Assembly (NCBI RefSeq): GCF_029227915.1
Contig: NC_079886.1
Span: 18,142,501-18,206,500 of the forward strand
Source: Hydractinia symbiolongicarpus
Lineage: Eukaryota > Cnidaria > Hydrozoa > Anthoathecata > Hydractiniidae
Direction of reading: 5' to 3'
Length of the DNA: 64,000 nt
Within the stretch, counting starts at the first letter, position 1, and each line of letters opens with the position of its first letter. The notes below the pieces were generated by a model, which was not told where the DNA came from, did no database searches, and saw only the letters and a list, made by a program, of their open reading frames with translations. Both the position numbers and the translations under genes were made by a program. This document shows positions 37,746-49,229 of the stretch, one piece after another.

Positions 37746-37972
37746 CGGCTCTTTGCCTCTTTTAAACCGGGATGGCATAAATATTAATTTTAACAACCAA
37801 CACACGTTTCGTATATTTGCATGCAGTGGTAGAACCAGTTTAGCTTTGCATATCACTGAAGTCATTTTTGCAGAACTTTCAAGTAGACATCAGAAACTTA
37901 TACAACGTCTTATACTGGCTGATATCTTTAAAGTATTCGGGAAATATTTTAAAAACTGGAACTGGTATTTAA

Positions 37973-38455
37973 AGGCGGGTTCGCACTTCATTCGTCGTAG
38001 TTGCACGAATAAGCGACCATGAGTCTGCACATGCGCAACATTTATTTTTAGCATGCTGCGTAATTTTTTCTCATGCGCCAGTATTCGTCGCAGTAAATGG
38101 AATAAGTTCAACTACCACAGCGAATGGGAATTTATCAACCAATCAGATTTCGTAATGCAATTTCAAAACGAGGTTTGGAATTTCAAAATGAAAACAAAGT
38201 TGATGAGAAAGAAAAGTTTAAGTTTTTGTGTGCAATATTTTACTGTAAACATTGAATATTTTGTTATTGAGTATAATAATAAGTATGATAAAGTAAAAAA
38301 GGGGTATAGTGTGCTAACTGGTTCTACCAAACTGAAAATCAATGTCTCATTTGTTATCTGCAGTTCTTCGCGCTAGTGTGAACTGCATTCTTTTATTCGC
38401 AACGAATAGGTTCTCCTTTTTCGAACGACTACGACGAATGACTGTGAACCAACCT
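37973..38455. mobile_element. PIF/Harbinger-like MITE (483 bp)
   Basis: Imperfect terminal inverted repeats: the left end is AGGCGGGTTCGCACTTCATT, continuing TCGTCGTAG; the right end, reverse-complemented, is AGGTTGGTTCACAGTCATTC, continuing TCGTCGTAG. The element is flanked by TAA on both sides (37970-37972 and 38456-38458), matching the 3-bp TWA target duplication of PIF/Harbinger elements. The internal open frame lacks transposase features. Confidence 0.75.
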
Positions 38456-38458
38456 TAA

Positions 38459-39830
38459 GTGTGATACTTTATGAGCAGAAGCGCCTCTATATATGTTTAC
38501 ATCAAATTGCTGTGTATATTTTGCAGAACACACATAATCATATCGCACTTGCTAACAACGTAGTTTTATGTATTTAAAAAGTGGGGTCTCAAAATTTCCC
38601 AAATTACATGTTTCTTATAGATTTAAAATTTTAATGTCTAATTAGTGTGTATATAAAATTTAACTTGATCGGACATGTTAAAATGTAGTTTGGGTATTAA
38701 TGTATCGGTTTCAAACAAACGTCACAAAGGACGAGGATAAAAACCTGTTTGAACAGGGTTTATAGTTGTTGTATCTAAAATCTAAGAATCCATGAATCTA
38801 AAAAATTCACATTAGTTGTATCAAGTTTCAGGTGACTCACATTTATTTCGTTTAAAAAGGTTGAGAAAAAGCAGCGGTAGCTACATTAAAGAAAGCTCAT
38901 TCGGGAATGGTTTATTATAGGACTTCAAAGAATTAAAGGTGTTTTCTTGTGAGGGTTTACTTGTAAATTCTGTTCGATTTAAATGATTTTTCGAGTTATA
39001 GGTGTTCGAAATACATAGTTCAACTGTACTACGAAGACATTCTAAGCCAACAGAATAGCAGTTTTCTCCTCCGCCTTCTGTCAGTAGATTGGCGACTTTT
39101 GCACAGGGAGAAAAAAAGTAAGCCGAACATTTCAAATTTTATTTTTGACAAAATATACCATTTCGGTCAAAAATATCAAAAAAGTAAAACACTACCACCA
39201 TTTTAATAAGTTCAGCATCGTCATTGCTGCTGTTGTTCAAATTGAATTCAATAAGATAACATAATAAAAAATAATAATTTGTATTATTATAATCTTCAAA
39301 GATTCTCAACATGCTTCTTTCGCTTCTTCCATATTGTAAAACTTGCGCTGCTTCACAAATTTTTTATAAAAGCGTTCTTGCTTTGTTTTTCTGTATACTA
39401 TCATACAAAAAATCTATGCATAAAACAATCATTCAATTTGCATCTTGAACACAACCTGCGGTTGCTGCTCACTATCTTAAGTTTCCACTGTTAGTCGGGG
39501 ACAAGGATACCTTGAAATTGGACGTTATAAGTTTTTAATAACTTATGGTTCCTTACGGAGCAAGGCAATACGTTTCTTTGTGTCTGCTATCACGAATATG
39601 TTTAAATGTGTTATTTTAAGTAGCACCATGAAAATTATAAAATAATTTAATTTGTTAATAAAAAGTATCCAATACACCTTTTTGCAATGTCAGTTCCGGT
39701 CTGCACTTTAGACGAATATTATTACAGACCAAAGATATTCGAGCAAAAATAAAAACATTCAGTTGCAGTAGAAAGTGAAAGAAATGAATCTGTTGCTGTC
39801 GCTAGTTGTTGGAGTTCAGTGAGTGCTTTA
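38459..39830. other. Intergenic stretch with one candidate terminal exon
   Basis: On the minus strand, 38881 to about 39103 is open after a T-rich tract and AAAAG acceptor-like site and reads ANLLTEGGGENCYSVGLECL onward to a stop at 38881. Composition is protein-like (Asn/Ser/Thr-rich tail), but no upstream exon or family could be identified. Confidence 0.3.
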
Positions 39831-40421
39831 TTCAGAGAAACTTTCGCGAGAGAAACTTTCGCGAGTCCAAAAACTCGCGAAATTTTTTGGATAAAATTTC
39901 GCCAATCTACAAATTAAAAAATCTTTGCGGGATAAACTTTCGCGACATCTGAAATTAGTAAGTTTTGGCGAGATAAACTTTCGCGATTCGTGATTTTGAA
40001 CTTATCTTTTATGTTGTTATAAAAAATGTGGCCTATATTTCTTATGATAGAAGAAGGAAGAAGTGTTTTTTAACGATGTAATTTTTTTTCTAATGGTATG
40101 TAAAAATTTCTATTTACTAACTGGGTTCATCGTCAAAATCACAAAACAGATCGAACACATTTCTAAGTTCGTCTTCTTCCGGCTCCCACGCATCGTCATC
40201 ATCATCTTCTTCGCCAGTAACTCGGTTATAAGCAAACATACATTTGAACATCATCGCTTTTGTTTATTTCTAAGTTTATTCCAACCTTGTTCCCAGCGCA
40301 AGTTGTATTGAATAAACCTCCGCGAATGGCAACTTTTGAAAGTTTCGCGAAAAAAAGTTTTGCGAAAAAGGCCAAAAAACGCGAAATTCGCGAAAGTTTC
40401 TCTCGCGAAAGTTTCTCCGAA
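39831..40421. mobile_element. Element with CTTTCGCGAG terminal inverted repeats (about 590 bp)
   Basis: The left end is TTCAGAGAAACTTTCGCGAG followed by AGAAACTTTCGCGAG; the right end is its reverse complement with one mismatch. Additional GATAAACTTTCGCGA motifs lie inside both flanks. The element therefore has about 35-bp terminal inverted repeats made of a doubled 15-mer, plus subterminal repeats. No target duplication was clear. It contains the acidic ORF at 40117-40254. Confidence 0.75.
40117..40254 (-). CDS. Short acidic ORF inside the CTTTCGCGAG element (45 aa)
   Basis: ATG-ATG start at 40254, stop TAG at 40117-40119. It reads FKCMFAYNRVTGEEDDDDDA then WEPEEDELRNVFDLFCDFDD, with 18 Asp/Glu among 45 residues and two tryptophan/phenylalanine-centred stretches. 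The codon pattern (GAT/GAC/GAA mixture) is unlike the surrounding AT-rich repeat. Acidic N termini are common in piggyBac-type and some other transposases, but no catalytic domain is present. It could be a captured exon or a residual transposase start. Confidence 0.35.
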   Translation of the reverse strand: MMFKCMFAYNRVTGEEDDDDDAWEPEEDELRNVFDLFCDFDDEPS

Positions 40422-40503
40422 CAAAGTAGCTCAAGTGTGGCTAGCTATTATGGCTATATTATATGTTTTACGTACAAAAGCCTGTGTAGCCACAGTTTAA
40501 TGT

Positions 40504-40640
40504 GATCTCTATAATAATGCCGTATTCTGTTTAAAATGATTGCGCGCAGCTTTTTTCGAAAACATAGCGCAGGGTCCGATTTTTACGGACCCCTGTTTTT
40601 CGGTTGGATGCAGCATAATTTTAGAATAATTTCGGAATCG
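40504..40640 (+). mobile_element. Helitron-like 5' terminus (fragment)
   Basis: TCTCTATAATAATGCCGTATTC after an A, the same 5' end as the other Helitron-like copies. It is followed by a strong internal hairpin around GGGTCCG...CGGACCC near 40574-40592. A matching 3' end was not found. Confidence 0.5.
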
Positions 40641-41065
40641 CGCCCGGGTTGTGATATCTAGGCTAAAATATTTGCGCGGACCCTGACATTGCTATTTTAT
40701 TATTTTTGTTATTAGGGCCAATAGGAAAGCTTCGTTTTGTTTACCACTAATAAGAAAACAGGTTGTAAATAATCTGGTCTTCTAGTACTCTACTTTTTTT
40801 GGCTAAAGCTATGAACTATGACCAAAAACACTTTGAATTCTTTGGCCGTGCCTGTGGGGAATGTCTTTTAGGGTTGGTTTGTTTGTGAGAATTCCAGAGA
40901 AGATATTATAGTATACTTGATATGAGATAAAAGTTATTGTATTTTGATTAGCTAGCTCGTGCTTTTTAGCTGATCTGCACATGCCTTTGTCTAATAACCA
41001 GCTAAATAGCTTTGGATTTGTTATATTTCGTTTATATTTTTATTGAATCGTATTGACAATCTTAA

Positions 41066-41329
41066 CATGTTCTTAAATTTTCAGACTTATGTTCTTATAT
41101 ACATTGTCTTGGGAGGGCTAAAAACGTTTCTTTTGAATTTATAGAACATCGAATTAACACACGTGGTAACAAATCGTTACTCAGAGTACCACGTGTTCGA
41201 ACCGAAGCTGGTCGCAAAACCACTTGTTATCAAGGAACCTTGCTGTTCAATAAACTTGATTTACCTTTGAGAAACGAAAAGTCATTTATTATTTTTAAAA
41301 GAAATATCAACGTAGTTAAATTGTCTTAG
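41066..41329 (+). pseudogene. Non-LTR retrotransposon reverse transcriptase, C-terminal remnant
   Basis: An 88-codon open frame ending TAG at 41327-41329, without an ATG at its start. It contains HRINTRGNKSLLRVPRVRTE then GRKTTCYQGTLLFNKLDLPL and KSFIIFKRNI. The pattern 'H-x-x-NTRG-...-VPR-x-RT-...-(Y/F)-x-G...(W/F)N-x-L...-SF-x-x-FK' is the well-known tail following the reverse transcriptase domain in LINE/jockey/CR1-type elements. The preceding catalytic domain is absent upstream, so this is a 5'-truncated copy. Its 3' UTR probably continues to about 41690, where a direct repeat lies. Confidence 0.75.
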
Positions 41330-41345
41330 TTATTCAATTTATTTT

Positions 41346-41690
41346 TACTGTCTGTTTGTTTTTTGTATCCTGATTGCCTTTCATTTGGTCTAAGTTTCTC
41401 TCTTTATTGATTTTGTTGCCTGAGAGTGTTTTGACTAAGCAGTGTAGTAATTTATATGTATATATTTTTCTGATCATTCTATTAGTATCGTTACTATGTA
41501 TATTTTGTTTTGATTTTTTGTTTTCTTGCATTGTTCAATTTCTTTCCTCCATAACTTTGTTTGTCTCATGCTATTTGATCCAATGTAAATCGCTTTTGTA
41601 TCCTGATTGCCTTTCATTTAGTTCTAGGATTCTCTCTCGATTGATTTTGTTGCCTGTGTGCGAGTGTTTTGACTAAGCAATGTAAATAAT
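41346..41690 (+). repeat. Direct repeat in the 3' region of the LINE remnant
   Basis: About 90 bases at 41366-41455 recur at 41599-41690. Shared words are GTATCCTGATTGCCTTTCAT, GATTTTGTTGCCTG and GAGTGTTTTGACTAAGCA. The second copy has a small insertion (TGTGCG). This may be two nested 3' ends or an internal duplication of the retroelement UTR. Confidence 0.8.
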
Positions 41691-44600
41691 TTTCGTGCTA
41701 TCCCATTCTTACGTCATTTTCAAGAAAAAACTACATTAATTTTGCTAATTAAAGTTTCATGCTTCTTAGCAATCTTCAGGCAAATGATACTCGGGTAACG
41801 GCTGGCTTTTTTTCTGTGTTTTTACTAAACTGAAGTTGCATAAGGTTTTTTAGAAAAGGGTATTATGCGTGCTCGACCTGCTGTCATGATTAAGTTTTAA
41901 GCTTTCACGGAAACTTATTTTGCAAAATTAAAAATTATGGCCGACTGTTTTTGTAATGATTGGGTAACAACAGGTTGTAGGCATTGTTTGTTTTTTTAAC
42001 TAAAGTTGCGAGAAAGTTTGTGAGCGTTTCTCTCGATTTACGACATACTGTATACCTGTACTAAAGCGCTCCACCTGACCGTGTCGCACAGTTTGTGGTT
42101 ATTATTAAGCGCTCCTCAGGGCGTTCAACATTTCATTCTTACTAAGTGCGTAACTTGTATGCAAACCTGAATCTCTGGGCTCCCCTCACAACAATACAGG
42201 TCGTCTGTATGTCCGCTTGTAATAATATGAATCTATAGCATGTATCTGTGAGATACAGGGCCGTTCCAATGGTTTGTGTATTTTTTGTGGCAAATAACCT
42301 AGGTAATAGATAGCTTTTAATATGAACAGCTAGCGAACTGGCTGTGTTGTTTCAAGGAGTGTACCTTATTTTTTAAACAACATCTTTAAGAAAACTTTAC
42401 CCAGGCTTACTGAAAATACTTTTAAACTAATAGTTTTTCTTACCCTTTTTTCCAACTTAGACAACAAGCGTAGTGTAAGCAGTATTTAAAACTCACGTTT
42501 CAGCTATTCGTGATTTTAAAATAACGATACTAATTTGATTTTCTTATCGTTGTGAGGCAAAGCAATTCAAAAATTGTTTCTTGAAAAAAAGGGTACACAA
42601 ACGGTTCTGACGTACTGCTTAGGAAGAAGAAACTTCAACTTTAGTTAGTGAAAGCAATGTGATGGTTTTTAAGACTGGGATTTTGCTAAATATTAAGCAC
42701 AGTTACAGCTGAAAATCAGCCCTTTTTACAAATCTTTTTTAAATTTAAAAAAAAATTAAAATCAAGCGTTCTATTTTCCTTTTTACTGGGTAAAAACTTA
42801 AAAGTGCTAATTAAATTTTTTTTCTCCATATATGGAAATTTATGATGAGCTATATGTTCTATCAAAAGGTTAAACATCACAATGCTTGACACAAATCAAT
42901 AATTACTGAGAGTCGGTAAAGAGAGAGACAGAGAGTAGTGACTAGTCTGAAAAAATTATATATCATTGCATGAAAGCAAATGTTAAAAATGCTTTGTTTT
43001 TTTCGCAAGCAAAGGCGGAATCTCTAATATCGCCCGAGAAGATAGAGGGGAGATAGATAGAGCAGAGCACCTAGGCTGGACGCCTAAAACTTATCCAAAC
43101 TAAAGCTCAAATCCTCGTTTTGACAGATTTTTTTCTGGGAACGAGGCTAAAATAAGTTTTAAGCCAATAAGAATCCTAACAGTGCAACAAATTATTTTAT
43201 TATCCAATGAACAATACTTTATTTTAAAGTTTATATGCTATCGAAAGTTAAAGCTCGTGCAGTGTAGCATAATGAAGATCGTCTTTGGGCCATCTTTGAT
43301 GTTATTAACGTTTCCCTTTAATAATTACGTCATTTGCTTCTGTACAATTTTGCAAGCACGTAGACTAAAGCTATATTCAGCAGAACTAATTAATTATTCA
43401 TGAATTTTAATTTAAAGAGGAATTGTCGAGGCTGAATATTTTTGGTGAAAGATAATGTATTATACCTATAAAATGTGTTATAAAAGAAAAGTTACCTTTC
43501 GTAACTGAATAATAATTTCCTGCCACCTTTAAAGATATTTTCCAAGCTGTTTTTCAAAGAAAAAGAGAAAATAAATAAATTCTCAGCCTTGCCGTTGTTC
43601 TTATTATTTTTTTATTGTTCATCAATTTTCAGGTTTATTATTTTTCTTTTAAAATTGTTCTTATAGACAAATGAAATTTATGTAAGTTAAGTTAGCTATG
43701 ATTTACAGTTACAATTAATCAAAAATTGAATTTTAAAATTTTAGAATATTCAATGATTTTGTTTCCCCATATTACTCAGTCCTCTTCAAAGTTCAGATTA
43801 ATGCTAATGGCGGAAATCTTTAAGCCGAAAATCTTTTAAGTGTCAAGCCAAAGTAAAAGCGTGAGAGGTGTCTAAGTGTAAATCATCAGGTATAATACAG
43901 CTTAGTTGAGTTGTTGAGAAAAGAGATTTAAAAAATTGCAGTATTGGAGTAATATAAAGTGAGCGTTAAGTTTTCAATTTACTAGTAAACAATTTAGCTA
44001 GCGAACATATACCAAAAGATACGCACCTATAATCTGTAATATTTAATTTTTTATCACTCTACTACGACCAATACCCTCTTTATACCTGTGCTAATTACGA
44101 TTTTGTTAAAATGTCACTTAAAAATTGTAAAAGTGAACATTTTGTTGACATTCTTTGAACTTCCATGTAAACAACTAGCATCCTTAAGTTTGCTCATCAC
44201 TAATCTCGTTTTCATGTTATTCTGCATTTTCGCATGCACCCTTTGCAGAACGAAAATTAATATTGAAATTTCGTATATAAAAATATGTCCGTTAATTTGA
44301 AGTGTCTGCTTGAGCCTTTTACTAGAAATCGGCCGTTGTAATGAAATCTGGGTGTTAATGAGAGATGTCCCCCTGCTGAAACCAAGTTTATGTGGTTTTA
44401 CCTTGCCAAAAAGTAAAGTAAAGCCACTAGCTGTAACAAAACTTTCCTTGATTAATTAAATCTTTCTTATGTTAAATTTAGCAGCTAGAACCTTGATTGT
44501 GTAATAAACTTAAATAAAAGCTGAGTATAAATAAATATATACAACGAAAGTTTAAATCTTTTTCAGAGACCTGGCTTTCTAGCTACAAAATTAAAGGCTG

Positions 44601-47503
44601 TTTATAAGCCAATGTAAAAACATTCACAAAATTTCTAATGTACACATTTTTTTCAACTATTTTTAAACTATTTTATTAAAAATAGACATAAAATCCAGGC
44701 TCAGCGTATTTTGTGTTTCATTCATTTTCAAGCTTGTTTTTCAATAAACTTTTTTTTTTTTTGCACAACAGTTGTACAACAGTCGTTGTTGCGACTTTAT
44801 TGGAAACACATGTTGTACAACAGAGCGACACAAGAGATTTTGCACTACAAATGTTGCAGAGACTTCTTTTATGTTTGCATCAATTGCACAAAAATACTAA
44901 AGTTATGGACCTTAATGGAAACGACGGGTTAGTATTATTGAAAAGTAAATGCTAGTCAACCTATGATTTTTATTTGAAAAACAATTTTAAGCAACTTAAT
45001 TAACATGTCTCAATGCGAATTACTATTATAAAGCACGTGTATTATGCTGCTCTACATTGTATAGTGTAATAACGGATGTGTTAACACATTCGTTGCAATG
45101 TGCTGAGTCGTTTCCAATTTCATTATGTTTTTTTACGTTGCTAAACATTTGTTTTATATCGTAGAGCGCGTATAAAAAAAATAGGGATTTAATATTGACG
45201 ACTTTGCATCATCTTTTCCTCATGCATGACTGGTAGTGTTGTGGAAGAAGTTGTGGGTTCAATCACCTGCCGAGTCACGCCAGAGACTTCAGGTGTGAAT
45301 GGATCCTTTCGGTCTAACGTTCAGCATGAGAATAAGATTGATGTGGTTGTCCATTTGAGCGGTTACTTTCATGGCTTAAATTGGAATTTTAATACACTAG
45401 AATCCCCCCTTAACAAGAACCCATTATAGTTAGATCTTGAAACTCATAACACAACTTTCTTTTATTAAAGGAAATCATTCTGCAAACTTTAAATACATGA
45501 TTAATCCGATTCCCGATTTTTTCGGATTTTACCTTGAACTAGTAAAAAATTAATTTTTCGAGCTATTTGGCATTTTTTTTATTTGAATTAAACCGGAAAA
45601 TATGTTAAATAACTTTTAAAGCTAAAGTAAATGATTTTTAAGCAGATGGGTATTTTAAAGAAATTTCCAGTTTCAAATGATGCCACAGAAAAGTGCTGGT
45701 ATGAGCTTAATATTACTGCTGCCATTTTGTTTCTTTTATGACATACAATGAGTGTGTCAAGTTTATTGGCATTAAGAAAAGTCAATCAAAAATTATTAAG
45801 AAAGGAGGGCATTTATAGGCCTTAAAAAAGCAGGGTATGCTTATTAAGTATTAAAGTATTCGTTAAATAGATACAACAATCTACTTTCTTTCTTTCTTTT
45901 TTTTACGTAACAAAAAGCAAAAAAGAACGTTATTTAAAAAAAAGGAGATTCTAAAAGCCTTCTGTTGAAACACTTTCCATTTACAAGCACGGTTCTTTCG
46001 TAACAGCTAAACCACCTCGGCAAAATCATTTTCCTTGCGTTCTCTGTCGAACAATAAGAGGATATTACCCATGTGAAAGCATTCACAACAAAGCAGTGAG
46101 ATCGAATAGTTAAGAGTTAAGATCACATCAATTTAGTCACGTAAATCAAAGCGTAACAAAGTTTTTGTCATGTGACTTAATTCAAAAATGCTTTCCTGGC
46201 AACAGAAATTCAAAACTTCATTGTGACGTACCGTTATAATTTATGATTTTGCATAAATTATTTATGTATAAAGATGAACTGTTTTACGTGTTTTAAAAAT
46301 TAATGTTACAAAGAGAAATTTCGATTGGTTAATAAATCAAGATAACCCACGTGGATTTTTTTGAAGATAATAAAATCACCATGGCAACTAATCGATGTTA
46401 ATTTAAGCGCGTGAAGCATGAGCTTTACAATTTGATGGTTTTAAAACGCCGCGGCTAAGTTTCTCTTTTAATTAAAAAAAGTGTTTTTAATAAATTCCAA
46501 TTAGGATTATTTTTTTTGAAAAAAATTGATTTGCAAATCCCTTAACACTTAACAATTAAAACAGGCGTGCACCCAAACGAGAGTTAGTTTTTTATTTATA
46601 ATAAGATATTAACTTAAAGCTCGTTTATGATTTGACCAACTTAAACGGCCACAAGCAATTATATTTTACACTGTATACGCAGTAGCCAGGAGACCTAGCG
46701 TAATTTTTTCATTACCGGGAAATCGGGATAATAAGGCGGGCGCCTTTTTTGATTGCTTACTTCTGTTGTTCTTTGCACACGTAATCATTATTGGGAAATC
46801 TTTTTGATTAGTACCCCTATTATTCAAGACGGTAAACGTGGCTACGCTGTCTTTTTGCTCATTGGTCGGTTTTTATTCGGGCTTTACTATGATCATTTAT
46901 TTCGTATGAGATAAACTCGATTTAATATCCTAGAAGAAAGTTTAGTTAACTCGGCTACGTATGGAGTAAATTCTCCTCACTTTCAACATTCTATATTTCA
47001 AATCGATTTCGCGGTAAATGAAAACGAGGCCGTGTTTAAAAAAAAGAAGATACGTGTTAATTATTTTGTTTCCGATGTACGTAAGTAAGAATTTGTTTTA
47101 TAATCAGCTATACATAACTGTCTGGCGACAACAGCACTTTTCCTTAATCGATGTTGGCAAAATTTAGGATTCTTTCTTTTAATTTGCAAAGAGGGACTTG
47201 AAATTTGTATCTCTTGAAGGTGGAAAATTTGTAAACGATCCAGAAAAACTGATAAAGCTTATTCCTTTATTTTCAAGATTTTTTCTATGCATACAATTGC
47301 ATTATCAATTCTCAGTACAACAAAAAGGGAACGGGTAAAAATATAAACAAACTATTTCTCTGTTAAAGGCTGGTATTCTGTATACTATACGCGTTATTCT
47401 GTTTATTGCACATTGGTGGTATTCTGTGTGCTTGCTACGTGTTATGCACACATACAGGAACGCACAAAAATCGTAGTTTGCGATACCTCTGTATGGGAAA
47501 CAA
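41691..47503. other. Long intergenic stretch, no supported gene
   Basis: AT-rich DNA. Words such as TTGTACAACAG in inverted orientation near 44765-44825 and AAGCGCTCC/TAAGCGCTCC near 42065-42115 suggest further degraded repeats. No exon with convincing splice sites and protein-like composition was found. Confidence 0.4.
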
Positions 47504-47816
47504 TCTATATTATAAAATAGCCGTCGTCTGTCTGTCTCTGCGCGGACCCCCCGCCAAGTTAGAAAATGATGTTGCGGAAACACGAATGTCAAATGCGATA
47601 TATTTTTATCCACTTTGTTGCGACGGGTAAATATAAAGGACGGGCGACCCCGCGGAGTCTTTTACGTGCTAACGACTATCTACATTATAATACCTGTATA
47701 CGTCTGTCCGTCTGTCACGCAAAATGGTAGCTTAGCAGCACAAGTAGCAAGACGCACGCAATACAGTATAAAAAGGACGGGCGAACCCGTGGATTTTTCC
47801 ACGGGCTAACGTCTAG
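47504..47816 (+). mobile_element. Two Helitron-like elements in tandem
   Basis: The first, 47504-47678, starts TCTATATTATAAAATAGCCG after an A and has a decayed 3' end (GCTAACGACTA). The second, 47679-47816, starts TCTACATTATAATACC. It ends with a textbook terminus: an 8-bp hairpin CCCGTGGA-TTTT-TCCACGGG at 47786-47805, spacer CTAACGT, then CTAG and a flanking T. No coding capacity. Confidence 0.85.
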
Positions 47817-48777
47817 TACTAATAATAAACCGTCATGGAAAAGTATCTGTTATTTGTTCGTTGAGAATGTCGATTCTTTTCCAGTAGTAATTGTTGGGTT
47901 CCAGTCTTTGTATAAAAGAAAAAAAGAGAAAATAATTAAAAAGATTGTATATGAAGTCAGTTTAACGATGATGTGTGGTTGGTGTTGTGTAACACAAAAT
48001 AAGAGACTGTGAACTATTGTTTAGTTCTTTTTATAATCATTAGAAAACTTATGTTACGGACAACGAAGACGCTCATTGTATTGACGTCAAGAAAACAATT
48101 ATCTTTAGTCTTTAGAGCAAGTCTCAAAACAGTATTATTTAGCCGGCTGGATATATTCCATGTTTAGAAGGAAAAAAAATACTTGATTCTATTCTTAGAA
48201 AAAAAACAGTCGACAATTTAGTTGTTTTTGCTGAAAAAGAAAAAAGGTTTGTTAAATGTTGTGTTTTACTTGCAGTTTTTGACTTGAAATTTGACCTTGT
48301 GACATTGAAAACTAATGTCGACTTTGTATAAACAAAAGCTGCTCCCTGAATTATGACGCGCATCTTTGCTGTCATGAGGTTGTACCACAAAATGCCACTC
48401 AATCGGCGAAAGATGAATGTCCAAAAAAAATGCTATTATATTGTTCATCGGCTAACAAACAAAAATATCTCAGATTTTCCACATTGTTTTAAAACTGAAT
48501 TTTTCAAAGAAGTAACATGGGTCAGCTAAATTAATTATGTAATGTACAGTAACCTAGAGGCTCGGAAAATAATATCCAGATAGAAATATCAGATGTCGAT
48601 AAATATATACCATATTGTACTCTGCATTTTGCAATACTAAAGTACAGAATATTAGCATTTATAGTACTTAAGAACATAATGTGTCAAAAGAAAAAGCATA
48701 TCACTTCTTTAAATTAATTAGCCAATTACATTTTTACTTCAGTACTGTGCTCCCAAAATTTTATTTAGTGCAGCATT
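47817..48777. other. Intergenic stretch, no supported gene
   Basis: AT-rich; overlapping minus-strand open frames near 48139-48448 have no family features. Confidence 0.4.
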
Positions 48778-49229
48778 CAGTCAAACTTGTCTCAAACTGC
48801 CGCTCTGGGAACTTAAAAAAAGTGGTTGTCGTAGGCAGGTGCTTGTCTTATAAAACACCTCTGCAAGACATCCAGCCTCCGACATGGTTGTCTCAGGCAA
48901 GTTTTTTTCCTTTTAGTCTTCACCACTACTTGTAGAATGTAGGAAATTATTTGAAATTATACAAGCACTGTCATTTCTAGGTTATGCAAACTGTGATGTA
49001 AATGCTTCACTACACATTCGCTTTGCCTTAGAACAGCGACAGTCTTTATATGTCTTAAATAGATATTCTCTTGTCTCAGGGACAAAAAATAGCAATTGCT
49101 TCTCGCGTTAGGCAGGTGGTTGTCCTATAGCGTGGCAAATGAACATAAAACACAATTGGGGGACTCAAATGGGGTGGTCTAGGACAAATGGCTGTCTTAT
49201 ACAGGTGGTCGCTATAGCAGGTTCGATTG
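48778..49229. mobile_element. Mariner-type MITE (about 450 bp)
   Basis: The left end is CAGTCAAACTTGTCTCAAAC; the right end, reverse-complemented, is CAATCGAACCTGCTATAGCG, followed by ACCACCTGTATAAGACAGCC. 'CAGT-x-GAACCT...TATAGCG' is a widespread Tc1/mariner-superfamily terminus. A TA flanks the right end; the left flank is TT, so a clean TA duplication is not preserved. Internal GGTTGTCTTATA/GGTGCTTGTCTTATA words match in inverted orientation. Confidence 0.65.

Noticed and set aside
40574-40592. GGGTCCG...CGGACCC hairpin as a possible terminator or RNA gene
   Set aside because: It lies inside a Helitron-like fragment and has no Pol III boxes or other RNA-gene evidence.
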